From NCBI GenBank assembly GCA_029560815.1, contig JAKQKF010000396.1, positions 38,696-102,695 of the forward strand: a stretch of DNA of 64,000 bases, in the 5' to 3' direction. The position numbers and the translations under genes are program-made. This DNA is from a bacterium. Lineage in GTDB: Bacteria; KSB1; UBA2214. Shown here piece by piece: positions 1-8,771 of this stretch. The number at the start of each line of letters is the position of its first letter. Position 1 is the first letter of the stretch. Under the pieces are notes generated by a model. The model searched no databases, had not been told where the DNA came from, and saw only the letters and a program-made list of their open reading frames with translations.

Positions 1-1814
1 TTTTTCTCACCCAGAAGAGCGATGTCTGGAACAGGGTTAAAAGTTTCAAACTCGGCGCCAAGGATTACATCATCAAACCAATCCACGTCCGCGAGATCGT
101 CATGCGCGTGCAGATGGTGCTCAAGCGCCAGGCGCGCTACCAGCGGATGTTGAAGAAGAGCCGCAGCCAGTTCAGCGGCCGGCTGGCCGATCTCGGCGCG
201 GTCGAGTTGATCGAAGTCTTCGGCGCAGAACGCAAGAGCGGCGTTCTCACCCTGAATAATGAAAACGGCGTTTCAGGGCGGATCGTCTTCAGGGAGGGGG
301 CGGTCAGCCGGGCTTCAGTCGGATTACAGCGCAGCGAAGAGGCGGTCTTCAAAATGCTTTCATGGAGGAAGGGCCGCTTCACCATGGTTTTTGCTCCTGT
401 TGATGGGACAGATGAGATCGGTGTCAGCAATATGGGGTTGTTACTGCAAGGAGCCAAGAGAATGGAACAACGCGAAGAGCTGTTGCGCAAGTTGCCTGCG
501 CTCGAAACGGTATTGGTGACAACGCAAAATTTCAAAAAGATCATCGCGAAAAAGGAACTGGCCTCCGATCTTGAATATTTTGTCCGTCTTTTTGATGGTG
601 CCCGTTCTCTCGGCAGAATCATCGATGAGAGCAAATATGACGAGATTACCACGCTGAACCGGATTTTAAAGCTCTACGAGCTTGGGTTCCTCCATTCTTT
701 GAGAGACTATGAGCAGCAGGGAGCGCCCGGAGAGCTCACCGGTGCAGCTGAGCGAGCGACCGATGAGGCTGGCCTGGCCGGAACCTTCCCACCTGCCGGT
801 CTGGAGCATGTAGAAAAGGCGATCGGATCGGAAATTGCGGAGGAGCTGCTGCATGAGCAGATCGACGGAACCGGATCTGAAGCGGAGCGCTTTCCAGCGG
901 AAGCCGAGTTCCCCCTCCTCCAGGAGGAGACTGCCGCCGGCCCCCGGGAGGAAACCGGGGTACATCCTCTCGCTCCTGATTCCTCCGGCTGGAATTCCGA
1001 CAGCAGCTACGACAAGGACCTCTTTTATGACCTTCGCCGTGCTGAAGAGGAGGGGCAGGATCTTTTCGCCGGCAGCAAGGGGCTTGACGGGGGGTCCGTC
1101 TTTTCCGATCTCGACCGGGTGATTCCGCATCATCCTGCCGACGCCCTGCTCGAAATTGAGGCGGAAGAAGAACTCGCTGACTCGCCGGCCTCCGCGCCCG
1201 CTGCCGAAACCGATGCCGCGGGGGATGAGGTCCATGAGCTGGAGCACCATGTCCGGATGCAGGAGAAATTCCGCAGCGCCCATGGCAGCATCCTGATCCT
1301 GGGCAATAACCGTGAACTCTGCCGTCAGATGATCGCCAATCTTTCCATTGATCAGCTGCAGGAAAAGAGCGCTCTGCAGCCCACCGATTCGGACCTGATC
1401 ATTGGCACCGCCGAGTTCAAGGGGGGCCATCTGCTCAATCTCATCGCCCTCTCGATGGAACGCGAGTTCGCTCCTGTCATCGACTTTTTTGCCGACGCGC
1501 TGCTCGGATTCATTTTTCTCGTCGACGGCCGGAATGTGGATTGGGGCTATCAGCGTTACCTGCGGCAGGTTTTGCGTGAAAAGACCAGCCTGCCGGCCAT
1601 CATTGTCTTCAGCTATAATGAATATCTGAAAAAGCCGCTGGAGGTGCAGACCATCCGCCAGAGGCTGGGATTGAGGGAGCGGGACGGCTTGCAGCTGGTG
1701 AGCGATTTTTCGGTTGTCAACTCCCGGCGGATTATCTTCCGCCTCTTTGAGACTTTTTACAGGCCTCAGGCCCGACGGAATCCGCGGACCCAGACCATGC
1801 AGCCCACCTCCTGA
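1..1814 (+). CDS. Response regulator with PATAN (DUF4388) domain and degenerate G domain, 5' partial
   Basis: The reading frame is open from base 3 and enters from upstream, so the true start is outside the window. The first ~35 residues are the end of a receiver domain, with the GAKDYIIKP motif that carries the conserved Lys-Pro. A PATAN/DUF4388 domain follows (about nt 160-420), then a winged-helix-like segment (nt 510-700) and a long acidic, Pro/Glu-rich linker (nt 700-1250). The last ~180 residues resemble an MglA-like small GTPase: a beta strand ILILG, then LLGFIFLVDGRN, then a Switch-like tail. The P-loop position reads GNNRELC, with no GxxxxGK[ST], so nucleotide binding is doubtful. 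PATAN proteins are known from signalling and surface-behaviour pathways; the output here is unknown. It sits 15 nt upstream of a second PATAN regulator. Confidence 0.85.
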   Translation, partial: FLTQKSDVWNRVKSFKLGAKDYIIKPIHVREIVMRVQMVLKRQARYQRMLKKSRSQFSGRLADLGAVELIEVFGAERKSGVLTLNNENGVSGRIVFREGAVSRASVGLQRSEEAVFKMLSWRKGRFTMVFAPVDGTDEIGVSNMGLLLQGAKRMEQREELLRKLPALETVLVTTQNFKKIIAKKELASDLEYFVRLFDGARSLGRIIDESKYDEITTLNRILKLYELGFLHSLRDYEQQGAPGELTGAAERATDEAGLAGTFPPAGLEHVEKAIGSEIAEELLHEQIDGTGSEAERFPAEAEFPLLQEETAAGPREETGVHPLAPDSSGWNSDSSYDKDLFYDLRRAEEEGQDLFAGSKGLDGGSVFSDLDRVIPHHPADALLEIEAEEELADSPASAPAAETDAAGDEVHELEHHVRMQEKFRSAHGSILILGNNRELCRQMIANLSIDQLQEKSALQPTDSDLIIGTAEFKGGHLLNLIALSMEREFAPVIDFFADALLGFIFLVDGRNVDWGYQRYLRQVLREKTSLPAIIVFSYNEYLKKPLEVQTIRQRLGLRERDGLQLVSDFSVVNSRRIIFRLFETFYRPQARRNPRTQTMQPTS

Positions 1815-1829
1815 TGCTTGGAAACGAAC

Positions 1830-2915
1830 ATGTCAGGCCATAACAGTCCTAAACAAAACATACTGATTGTCGATACGGCATCGGCAGCGACCACACAGCT
1901 GGTCAGCGCTCTGCATGACCATGACCTGGAGAGTGTGGTCGTTGAGGAGAGCACCGCCGCCATCGAACGCGCGCTCGCTGAACCCCCGCTGCTGATCCTG
2001 AGCGAAGTGGAGCTCCCGGGGATTGATGGCACTGAACTGCTCAAGCGGGTTCGCGCGCATGCGGATACCCAGGATACTCCTTTCGTCTTCATCACCAGGC
2101 AGACGGAGCTGGAAGCCCGCCTCAGACTTCTCGCCCTGGAGATCGATGACTTTATCGCCAAACCCTATTATCCCGAAGAGGTGGTGGCCAGGGTGGAATC
2201 GATCCTGCGTGAGAGTGCCGTCACACCCGGCGGGGATGTCCCTGTTAACCAGGGATTCACGGGCAGTCTTGATGAGATGACCGTCATGGATCTGATCCAG
2301 ACCCTCGAACTCGGCAAAAAATCCGCGATGATTCATCTGGTGCAGGTGCCCGAAGAGGGATATCTCTTTGTGGACAAGGGAGAGGTGGTTGATGCGGTAC
2401 TGCGCGATTACACCGCGGAGGAGGCGCTCGATAATTTGATGCTGTGGCTGCACGGTTATTTTGAATTGACGATGCAGCCGGTGCAGCGTGAGCGGAGAAT
2501 CCTCAGATCGAACCGGGAATTGCTGCTCGCCGGGGCGCAACGCCTCCACGATTACCGGACGCGGAGCGCGCAGCTGCCCGCCATGGACAGCTACGTTGCG
2601 CGTGCGGCGGAGGTCATCAATCCGGATCTGTCGGAGCGGGAGGCGCGCCTGTGGGCGATCCTCGAACGGCCACAGCCCGTCCGTCTGCTGATCGCATCCC
2701 TTGGCGAGGATGAACTGCGCACTATTGAGGTGATCCAGGCGCTCTGGGAACGCAAACAGATCGTGATCTCGCCGGGAAAGGCCACCGATGCGGATCTCAT
2801 CGCCAGCAACATGATGAGGCAGGTTTCGGAGTCGCACCACAAGTCGGCTGAACCCTACTCCCGCATGGCCTCTTTTTTCACCCGCGACGGCCATCAAAAA
2901 AAAAACCTCTCCTGA
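1830..2915 (+). CDS. Response regulator with receiver and PATAN (DUF4388) domains
   Basis: This is a 361-residue protein. An N-terminal receiver (about residues 10-125) has a LILSEVELPG phosphoacceptor region, in which Glu sits where many receivers have Asp, and a FIAKP Lys-Pro motif. A PATAN/DUF4388 domain follows (about residues 145-225), then a winged-helix-like C-terminal region. I chose ATG 1830; a TTG at 1818 in the same frame would add four residues. The gene ends in a run of ten A (2896-2905) that reads A-AAA-AAC in frame, a classic -1 slippery heptamer. The -1 frame continues openly for about 39 codons to a TGA at 3023-3025. It follows another PATAN regulator and precedes a small G-domain protein, so the three probably form one signalling operon. 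Confidence 0.85.
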   Translation: MSGHNSPKQNILIVDTASAATTQLVSALHDHDLESVVVEESTAAIERALAEPPLLILSEVELPGIDGTELLKRVRAHADTQDTPFVFITRQTELEARLRLLALEIDDFIAKPYYPEEVVARVESILRESAVTPGGDVPVNQGFTGSLDEMTVMDLIQTLELGKKSAMIHLVQVPEEGYLFVDKGEVVDAVLRDYTAEEALDNLMLWLHGYFELTMQPVQRERRILRSNRELLLAGAQRLHDYRTRSAQLPAMDSYVARAAEVINPDLSEREARLWAILERPQPVRLLIASLGEDELRTIEVIQALWERKQIVISPGKATDADLIASNMMRQVSESHHKSAEPYSRMASFFTRDGHQKKNLS

Positions 2916-3098
2916 TTGCTGATGGTCCTGATGCGCCCGGCGCCGCTTCCCTGACCCATACCATTTATCTGCACCGGGCGGATTTGCTGCTCATCCGCCA
3001 GAAACTTCTTGCCCATCGACCCTGATCATTCGCCGGCATTCCATCCCTGCCGCCGCGGCGGGAGGTGTTTCCGGCCCGTTCAACAAGGGCTCATCCCT

Positions 3099-3599
3099 AT
3101 GCAGCGACAATCCAAAGAAAGCGGCATCCAGCGCATGGCTGAGATTGTCGTCGTCGGACCGGATGGTGCCGGCAAACGTGCATTCCTGCAGGCCTTTTGT
3201 CCCACCATCCATGAGACTGATACCGGTATCCTGCTCGGCGCCATGCCGATCAACAGCGAACTGGTTCTCTATTGCTACGGCATTGGCTATGATCGCAGCT
3301 TCGCCTGGGATCTCGTCGGCCGCAAGATGCTGGGTTATGTGGTCTGTTTCAACTGGTTCGACGACCAGGCCTATGCCGCCTGCCGGGAGATGGTCACGTT
3401 CACGTCCTCCGCATTTTCTGCCCCCTTTGTGGTAGCGGCCGATCTCGGCCTCCAGCCGCTGCCGGTGCCGGAGAGTGCAGTGCGGCCCAATGTTCCGCTC
3501 TCATCTTCGGCCAGATTTCTCTTTTATCAGAGTCATAAAGCGGCGAGCGTCCGCAAGGTGGCTGCAACCCTTATCGATCTGCTTCTCGACAAGCTGTAA
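3099..3599 (+). CDS. Small MglA-like G-domain protein with atypical P-loop
   Basis: This 166-residue protein resembles small Ras-like or MglA-type GTPases. A beta strand and P-loop lie near the start (EIVVVGPDGAGKRAF), and a later MLGYVVCFNWFD strand sits where DxxG/effector strands of such proteins lie. The P-loop ends GKR, not GK[ST], so the Mg-coordinating Ser/Thr is missing, and I see no NKxD base-specificity motif. GTP hydrolysis is therefore uncertain. I chose ATG 3099 because AAGGG lies about ten bases upstream; the frame is open back to a TTG at 3009 but that stretch looks non-coding. Its position after two PATAN regulators matches the known association of such regulators with MglA-like switches. 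Confidence 0.7.
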   Translation: MQRQSKESGIQRMAEIVVVGPDGAGKRAFLQAFCPTIHETDTGILLGAMPINSELVLYCYGIGYDRSFAWDLVGRKMLGYVVCFNWFDDQAYAACREMVTFTSSAFSAPFVVAADLGLQPLPVPESAVRPNVPLSSSARFLFYQSHKAASVRKVAATLIDLLLDKL

Positions 3600-3651
3600 T
3601 TAGGGAGATGACGCATGAGTTCGATGATTCCAGGCTTGTGGTGGGGTAAGC

Positions 3652-4020
3652 ATGTCGCTTCCTTATAGCACAAAGCTCGATCTGCTGCGCGCGCTCTTTT
3701 CCGGAAAAGGGCTGCAGGAGCCTCTGGCACTGCTCTCGCCCTCGGGGCTGCTTGAAGCCCACCGCTTCGTCTGGGAAAAGACCGTGGAATTCGGGATCAA
3801 GATGCGCGGCAGAAAATTTCCCCAGGAGGAGCTGCAGGCGGAGCTGCGCACCCGTGCCGACCTCCGGGCAGCGGAGACCTGCCCGGCCCAGCTGAAGCAG
3901 TGCCGCCTGCAGGAATGCGCTGAGCGTCATCCGGCGTGCATGCGCGAGGTCGCCATCGACCAGATCCTCACCATGAGCGCTGCTGTCGGCGACTATCTGC
4001 AAATTCCGGTCAAACCATGA
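3652..4020 (+). CDS. Small four-cysteine hypothetical protein
   Basis: This 122-residue soluble protein has no family that I recognise. The start at 3652 has a good upstream GTGGGGTAAG element. The C-terminal half holds four cysteines spaced C-x6-C-x4-C-x6-C, which could bind zinc or an Fe-S cluster or form disulfides. There is no signal peptide, so a cytoplasmic metal site is more likely than disulfides. The N-terminal half is helical and charged. Its stop codon overlaps the start of the downstream metallopeptidase (ATGA), so the two are translationally coupled. The function is unknown. Confidence 0.6.
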   Translation: MSLPYSTKLDLLRALFSGKGLQEPLALLSPSGLLEAHRFVWEKTVEFGIKMRGRKFPQEELQAELRTRADLRAAETCPAQLKQCRLQECAERHPACMREVAIDQILTMSAAVGDYLQIPVKP

Positions 4021-5078
4021 AAAGACGCGCTCTGCTTCTTCTTGTGCTTCTCCTCAGCCTCTTCCGGCTGACCACAGCCGCGGAAGTGGGTGAGATCTAC
4101 CTCCGGCACTGCTCCGGGACCCTGTGCATCTATTACACGGCGGAGGACAGCCGGCTGCTGGAGGAAACCCGTTCCGTCCTGCAGCGTGCATGCGAGGAGA
4201 TTGAACGCGATCTGCACCTCTCCCCTGCTGATACCCTCCGCATCATCATCGCTCCGTCCCGGGAAAGTTTCAGGACCTACATCCACGGCAACATGCCGGA
4301 GTGGACGCAGGCTTTCGCGGTTCCGGCCACCTCGACGATGGTGGTCCGCTCTCCACGCTGGGACCGCCCCGAATCGTCCTACAGCCAGAGTCTGGTGCAT
4401 GAGCTGTTTCATCTGCTTCTCCATCAGCGGCTCGGAATCCGGGAACTGCCGCGCTGGCTTGATGAGGGCATGGCCGTCTTTTATTCAGAGCATGCGCAGT
4501 ATGAGAAGAGGAGTTTGATCTCCCGCGCCCTTGCCACGGGATCGCTGATTCCGCTGCAGGAGATCGATGATGTGCTCAGTTTCCACCGGGAGCGCGCCAA
4601 CCTCGCCTATGAGCAGAGCTATTCGGCGGTGCGCTACCTGCTGGCGACCTATGATATCGAGGCTTTGCGCACTATTCTGGAGGGGTATGCGGCGGGTGAA
4701 AGCAGTGACATGATTTTTATGCGCGCAACCGGGAGCACGGTGAGCGGATTTGAGGCGGAGTGGCGCGCTCATCTTGAAAAGACGGAAAAATGGCTCTGGC
4801 TCAGTGAAGCGGACGATCTGATCTGGCTCTCTCTTCCGCTGCTTTTTCTGATCGCGGTTTATTTTGTCCGGCGGCGCAACCGGCGTCGGCTGCGCGAATG
4901 GGAGGGTGCCCGGCCGGTTGCGGAGGGCGCTGAGCCTGACCGGCCACTGGAGGAGGGGGGAGGATACGAGCCACCCTGGATGGCCCCCCATCTCATGCCG
5001 CGCCGGGATGATGAGGACGAGGAAGAGGAGAAGCCGCAGGGAGAGACGGCTGAAGAGGATAACGGAATCAAATCTTGA
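4017..5078 (+). CDS. Membrane-anchored MA-type metallopeptidase (gluzincin)
   Basis: This 353-residue protein begins with a signal peptide (KRR n-region, then a Leu-rich core, about residues 1-22). The domain that follows resembles the Peptidase_MA_2 family of zinc peptidases. The zinc-binding helix HELFH is at residues 128-132 and the third ligand Glu is in WLDEGMA at about residue 150. A transmembrane helix spans about 267-284, followed by Arg-rich and acidic cytoplasmic tails, so the catalytic part faces the periplasm. The ATG at 4017 overlaps the previous stop by four bases. Peptidases of this type are often called hypothetical proteins; the substrate is unknown. Confidence 0.8.
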   Translation: MKRRALLLLVLLLSLFRLTTAAEVGEIYLRHCSGTLCIYYTAEDSRLLEETRSVLQRACEEIERDLHLSPADTLRIIIAPSRESFRTYIHGNMPEWTQAFAVPATSTMVVRSPRWDRPESSYSQSLVHELFHLLLHQRLGIRELPRWLDEGMAVFYSEHAQYEKRSLISRALATGSLIPLQEIDDVLSFHRERANLAYEQSYSAVRYLLATYDIEALRTILEGYAAGESSDMIFMRATGSTVSGFEAEWRAHLEKTEKWLWLSEADDLIWLSLPLLFLIAVYFVRRRNRRRLREWEGARPVAEGAEPDRPLEEGGGYEPPWMAPHLMPRRDDEDEEEEKPQGETAEEDNGIKS

Positions 5079-5108
5079 ATATTTCTCAGAACTTGTGTAC
5101 ATTTAAAG

Positions 5109-6032
5109 ATGAAACAGATCCAGAATGTTATCGAATATCTGCTTGTTCAGCTGGCAGCTTTTCCGATCCGTCTGCTGCCGCACCGGCTCGCCTTGCGTCT
5201 TGGCGTCGGATTGGGCAGCTTTGTCTATCATGTCATCCCAATCCGCCGGGGAGTGGCGCTGCAGAATATATCCCGCTCCTTTCCGGAGAAGAACACCGCT
5301 GAAATCCGCGCCATCTGCAAAAAAGTTTATCATAATTTCGGCCAGAATATTATCGAATTTATGCGCATGCCGAAAATGGATGACCGGTTTTTCCGTGAGT
5401 ACATCAGCGTTGTCGGCGGTGAGCTTCTGGAGCGCGCCGGCCGTGAAGGACGCGGCGCGGTGTGCCTGTCCGGCCACTTTGGCAACTGGGAGTTTTTCCC
5501 CGCCGTGATCCACCGGCTGGGATTTCCGATGGTGGGTCTGGCGCGCGATCAGCGCAATCCCCTGGTCAACAAGCTCATCAATCAGACCCGGACCGGCCGC
5601 GGAGTGGAACTCACCCAGCTGGGCATGGGGGTCCGCACGGTCTTTCGCGCTCTTGCTGCCAACAAGTTCGTGACCATCCTCGCGGATCAGGATGCGCACA
5701 AAGAGGGCATCTTTGTCGATTTTTTGAATCGTCCTTCGTCGACGGCGTCGGGACCGGCTCTTTTCGCTCTCAAGACCGCAGCGCCCCTCATCTTTGGTGT
5801 GGTTATTCGCGGCGAAAAAGGCCGGCATACCCTGCTCCTGGAGGAGGTCGATCATCGGGATCTGCAGGGGGTAACGCCCGAGAATATTCAAGAGCTGACA
5901 CAGCGGCATGCCAGATTGCTCGAGAAGTACATCCGTCTTCATCCGGATCACTGGCTGTGGATGCACAAGCGATGGAAGACATCACCCCCGGCGGGTCCGG
6001 CAGAGGATGGGAATCAGGTTGCGCAAGATTGA
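5109..6032 (+). CDS. lpxL: Lysophospholipid/lipid A acyltransferase, LpxL/HtrB family
   Basis: This 307-residue protein matches the LpxL/HtrB/MsbB family, which adds secondary acyl chains to the Kdo-lipid A precursor at the inner membrane. An N-terminal hydrophobic stretch (about residues 8-45) anchors it. The catalytic HX4(D/E) motif is HFGNWE at residues 123-128. Downstream family features include a GRGVEL block, an ADQD motif and the terminal DHWLWMHKRWK motif, where WxHRRWK is usual. Length matches the family. It lies 30 nt after the metallopeptidase and overlaps the heptosyltransferase by 26 nt, which fits an LPS assembly operon. The exact acyl donor and position cannot be read from sequence. 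Confidence 0.88.
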   Translation: MKQIQNVIEYLLVQLAAFPIRLLPHRLALRLGVGLGSFVYHVIPIRRGVALQNISRSFPEKNTAEIRAICKKVYHNFGQNIIEFMRMPKMDDRFFREYISVVGGELLERAGREGRGAVCLSGHFGNWEFFPAVIHRLGFPMVGLARDQRNPLVNKLINQTRTGRGVELTQLGMGVRTVFRALAANKFVTILADQDAHKEGIFVDFLNRPSSTASGPALFALKTAAPLIFGVVIRGEKGRHTLLLEEVDHRDLQGVTPENIQELTQRHARLLEKYIRLHPDHWLWMHKRWKTSPPAGPAEDGNQVAQD

Positions 6033-7068
6033 AAAGATACTGATCATTCAAACCGCCTTTATAGGCGATGTCGTACTGATGTCACCCTTGATCCGGGCCA
6101 GCCGCGATCTTTTTCCGCAGGCGTTGATTGACACTCTGGTTATCCCCGCCGCGGCGAACATTCTGGAAAACAATCCGGCCCTGCACCGCGTCATCATCTA
6201 TGACAAACGCGGGCGCGATGCGGGTGTGCGCCCCCTGCTGGCTCTGGCCGGAAAGCTGCGCCGGGAGGGTTATGATCTAGTTCTGGTGCCGCATCGCTCC
6301 CTGCGCAGCGCCCTGCTGGCCTGGCGGACGCGGGCGGCGCTTCGTGTCGGTTTTACCAACAGCAGTGCTTCTTTTCTGTTCACGCACCGGGTGTTCTATG
6401 ACCGGAATCGTCATGAAGTCGAGAGAAATCTGGCGCTGCTCGCGGCGCTGGGGAGAGAACCCGGCCAGGTGCGTCCGGAGATTGTTCCGGACGAAACGGA
6501 CCGCCGGATCGTCGATCAGATGCTTTCCGGATTGGGGGAGGAAGACAAACCGCTTATGGCCATCGCTCCGGGATCGATTTGGGCGACCAAACGCTGGCCC
6601 GCTGGATCGTATCGCCGGCTGGCGGAACTGGCCATGGAAGCCGGATGGAATCTGGTCTGGATCGGCAGCGAGCGAGACCGGACACTGTGCGCGGAGATCA
6701 GCGAAGGATTGCCCGGAGCCTGGATTAACAGCGCCGGACAGCTCAGCCTTCGTCAATCTGCCGAGCTGATACGGCGTGCAAAGGTGCTGGTGAGCAATGA
6801 CAGCGCCCCGCTGCATCTCGCCTCCGCCATGGGCACAGCCGCGGTGGCCCTGTTCGGCCCCACCGTCCCGGAATTCGGCTTTGCACCCCTCAGCGAGGGC
6901 TCTGTGATCGTTCAAATTGAATTGCCTTGCCGGCCTTGCTCGATTCACGGCGGCAAGAGTTGTCCCATTGGTACCCATGAATGCATGACCGGAATTTCGC
7001 CTGATAAAGTATTTGCGGAGATGAGGCGTCTGGTTATGCGGAAGAGCAAGGATGAGCGAAACCATTAA
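6007..7068 (+). CDS. waaF: GT9 heptosyltransferase (WaaF-type)
   Basis: This 353-residue GT-B enzyme belongs to family GT9, which transfers heptose from an ADP-heptose donor to the LPS inner core on the cytoplasmic face. The N-terminal KILIIQTAFIGDVVLMSPL motif and the C-terminal SNDSAPLHLASAMGTA and ALFGPT motifs are diagnostic. The cysteine-rich PCRPCSIHGGKSCP segment near the end is typical of heptosyltransferase II. I chose ATG 6007, which overlaps the acyltransferase gene; TTG 6019 is an alternative. The end overlaps tsaC by 17 nt. WaaF is the likely role but WaaC or WaaQ cannot be excluded. Confidence 0.87.
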   Translation: MGIRLRKIEKILIIQTAFIGDVVLMSPLIRASRDLFPQALIDTLVIPAAANILENNPALHRVIIYDKRGRDAGVRPLLALAGKLRREGYDLVLVPHRSLRSALLAWRTRAALRVGFTNSSASFLFTHRVFYDRNRHEVERNLALLAALGREPGQVRPEIVPDETDRRIVDQMLSGLGEEDKPLMAIAPGSIWATKRWPAGSYRRLAELAMEAGWNLVWIGSERDRTLCAEISEGLPGAWINSAGQLSLRQSAELIRRAKVLVSNDSAPLHLASAMGTAAVALFGPTVPEFGFAPLSEGSVIVQIELPCRPCSIHGGKSCPIGTHECMTGISPDKVFAEMRRLVMRKSKDERNH

Positions 7069-7690
7069 AATCAATCCCAAGCAGCCCGAGGATGAGCTGA
7101 TCGGCCGGGCTGTGCGTGTGCTGCGCAAGGGCGGTGTCATCGGCTATCCCACCGAGACTGTCTATGGCATTGGCTCGAATATTTTTTCCGAGGCTGCGAT
7201 TGACCGGATCTACAATCTGAAAAACCGTGATCGCAGCAAAGCCCTGATCGTCATCGCGGCTGATATCATCCAGATCGGCGATCTCGTGGAGGATATACCG
7301 GAAGCGGCGGAACGCCTCATGGAAAATTTCTGGCCGGGTCCGTTAACCCTGGTCTTCCGTGCGGCCAGCGAGCTGCTGGGATCGCCTTTTCACCGTTCCA
7401 GCACCATCGCCATCCGGATTCCCGATAGTCCCATTTGCCTGGCGCTGCTGAAGAGCAGCGGCTTTCCGATTATTTCCACCAGCGCCAACCGGAGCAATGA
7501 ACCCCCGGCGGTGACGGCGCAACAGGTGAATGAAATATTCGGCGATCAGCTCGATTTGATCATCGATGGCTCCGAGACCCTCTCGACGACGCCATCAACG
7601 GTCGTCGATGTGACCCGGCTGCCCGTGCGGGTGCTGCGCGAGGGCGCCATCTCCAAACTGGAGATTGATACCGTGCTGGAAAGTGTCTGA
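7052..7690 (+). CDS. tsaC: L-threonylcarbamoyladenylate synthase (TsaC/YrdC/Sua5)
   Basis: This 212-residue enzyme makes threonylcarbamoyl-AMP from threonine, bicarbonate and ATP, the first step to t6A37 in ANN-decoding tRNAs. The YPTETVYGIG motif, the FWPGPLTLV motif, the IAIRIPDSP motif and the STSANRSNEPPAV motif all match the YrdC-like dsRNA-binding fold. It lacks the C-terminal Sua5 domain, so it is the short type. It overlaps the upstream heptosyltransferase by 17 nt and sits 2 nt before another GT9 gene. This is a housekeeping gene inside an LPS operon. Confidence 0.93.
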   Translation: MSETIKINPKQPEDELIGRAVRVLRKGGVIGYPTETVYGIGSNIFSEAAIDRIYNLKNRDRSKALIVIAADIIQIGDLVEDIPEAAERLMENFWPGPLTLVFRAASELLGSPFHRSSTIAIRIPDSPICLALLKSSGFPIISTSANRSNEPPAVTAQQVNEIFGDQLDLIIDGSETLSTTPSTVVDVTRLPVRVLREGAISKLEIDTVLESV

Positions 7691-7692
7691 TC

Positions 7693-8757
7693 TTGACCGG
7701 CAAGATAACTCCTGAGGTGATGCCGGAGCGGATTCTGGTGATCCGGACAGACCGGATCGGTGATGTCGTGCTCTCCACTCCAGTCCTCACGGCGCTGCGC
7801 CGCTCTTTCCCCTCCGCTTTCATCGCCATGATGGTGCGCCCCTATACCCGCGACGTCGTGAGCGGCCATCCCCATGCCGATGAAATAGTGCTGGATGACC
7901 GGCCTGGCCTAAATTCCGGCATTGCCGGTTTTGTGCGTCTGCTGCGAATGGTGCGCCGCCATCGTTTTGATATGGCCCTCCTCCTTCACCCATCGTTCAG
8001 GCTGGCTCTGCTCTGTTTCCTGGCCGGCATCCGGTTCCGGGTTGGCACCGGTTACAGAGCCTACTCCTTTCTCTTCAGCCGTCGCGTCTATCATCATCGA
8101 AAAAAATCGGACCGCCACGAGCTGGATCTCAATCTTGATCTGGCCCGTGCTGTCGGTGCACGGCTTGACCAGGTTGCTTTCTTCCTGCACATTCCGGATC
8201 CGGATCGCATCTCGACAGAGTCCCGGCTGAGAAGCCATGGCCTCTCTTCCGGCAGCGCCTTCATGGTGATCCATCCGGGCAGCGGCGGATCGGCGATGGA
8301 TTGGCCCCTCTCCGGATTCGCCGCTCTGGGCGATCGCATCCTGGGAGAGATGGGCCTTCCAGTAGTGATAACCGGGAACAAAGCGGAGTCCCCGCTCGTT
8401 GACCGGTTATGCAGCATGATGTACAGAGAACCCCTGCGGCTGGATGGTGCGCTCTCCATCAAGGAGCTCCTGGCTCTTTTAAGCCGGGCGCGTCTGCTGG
8501 TGGCGAACAGCACCGGGCCGCTTCACATGGCGGTTGCCGTGGGTTGCCCGGTTGTCGGCCTCTACTGCCCGCTGGCCGCCTGTGCGCCGGTGCGTTGGGG
8601 TCCCTACGGATATCCCGCCTCTGTGCTCACACCGCCGCTGCCACCCTGCCGGAAATGCACCCAAGCCCGCTGCCCCTCCTTCAACTGCATGGAATTAATA
8701 ACCGGTGACCAGGTGTTTGCAAAAGTAAAGGATCAACTCCTAAACAGGGCGGTTTGA
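7693..8757 (+). CDS. GT9 glycosyltransferase (heptosyltransferase-like)
   Basis: This 354-residue protein is a second GT9 heptosyltransferase. The N-terminal ILVIRTDRIGDVVLSTPV motif and the C-terminal NSTGPLHMAVAVGCPVVGLYCP motif place it in the family. The tail has a Cys-rich PCRKCTQARCPSFNCM segment. I favour TTG 7693, with a GGAAAG element about eight bases upstream; ATG 7720 is the other choice but its GAGG is too close. It follows tsaC directly. It probably adds a further heptose or a related sugar to the LPS core; the acceptor is unknown. Confidence 0.85.
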   Translation: MTGKITPEVMPERILVIRTDRIGDVVLSTPVLTALRRSFPSAFIAMMVRPYTRDVVSGHPHADEIVLDDRPGLNSGIAGFVRLLRMVRRHRFDMALLLHPSFRLALLCFLAGIRFRVGTGYRAYSFLFSRRVYHHRKKSDRHELDLNLDLARAVGARLDQVAFFLHIPDPDRISTESRLRSHGLSSGSAFMVIHPGSGGSAMDWPLSGFAALGDRILGEMGLPVVITGNKAESPLVDRLCSMMYREPLRLDGALSIKELLALLSRARLLVANSTGPLHMAVAVGCPVVGLYCPLAACAPVRWGPYGYPASVLTPPLPPCRKCTQARCPSFNCMELITGDQVFAKVKDQLLNRAV

Positions 8758-8771
8758 CCGCCGGAGATGGC

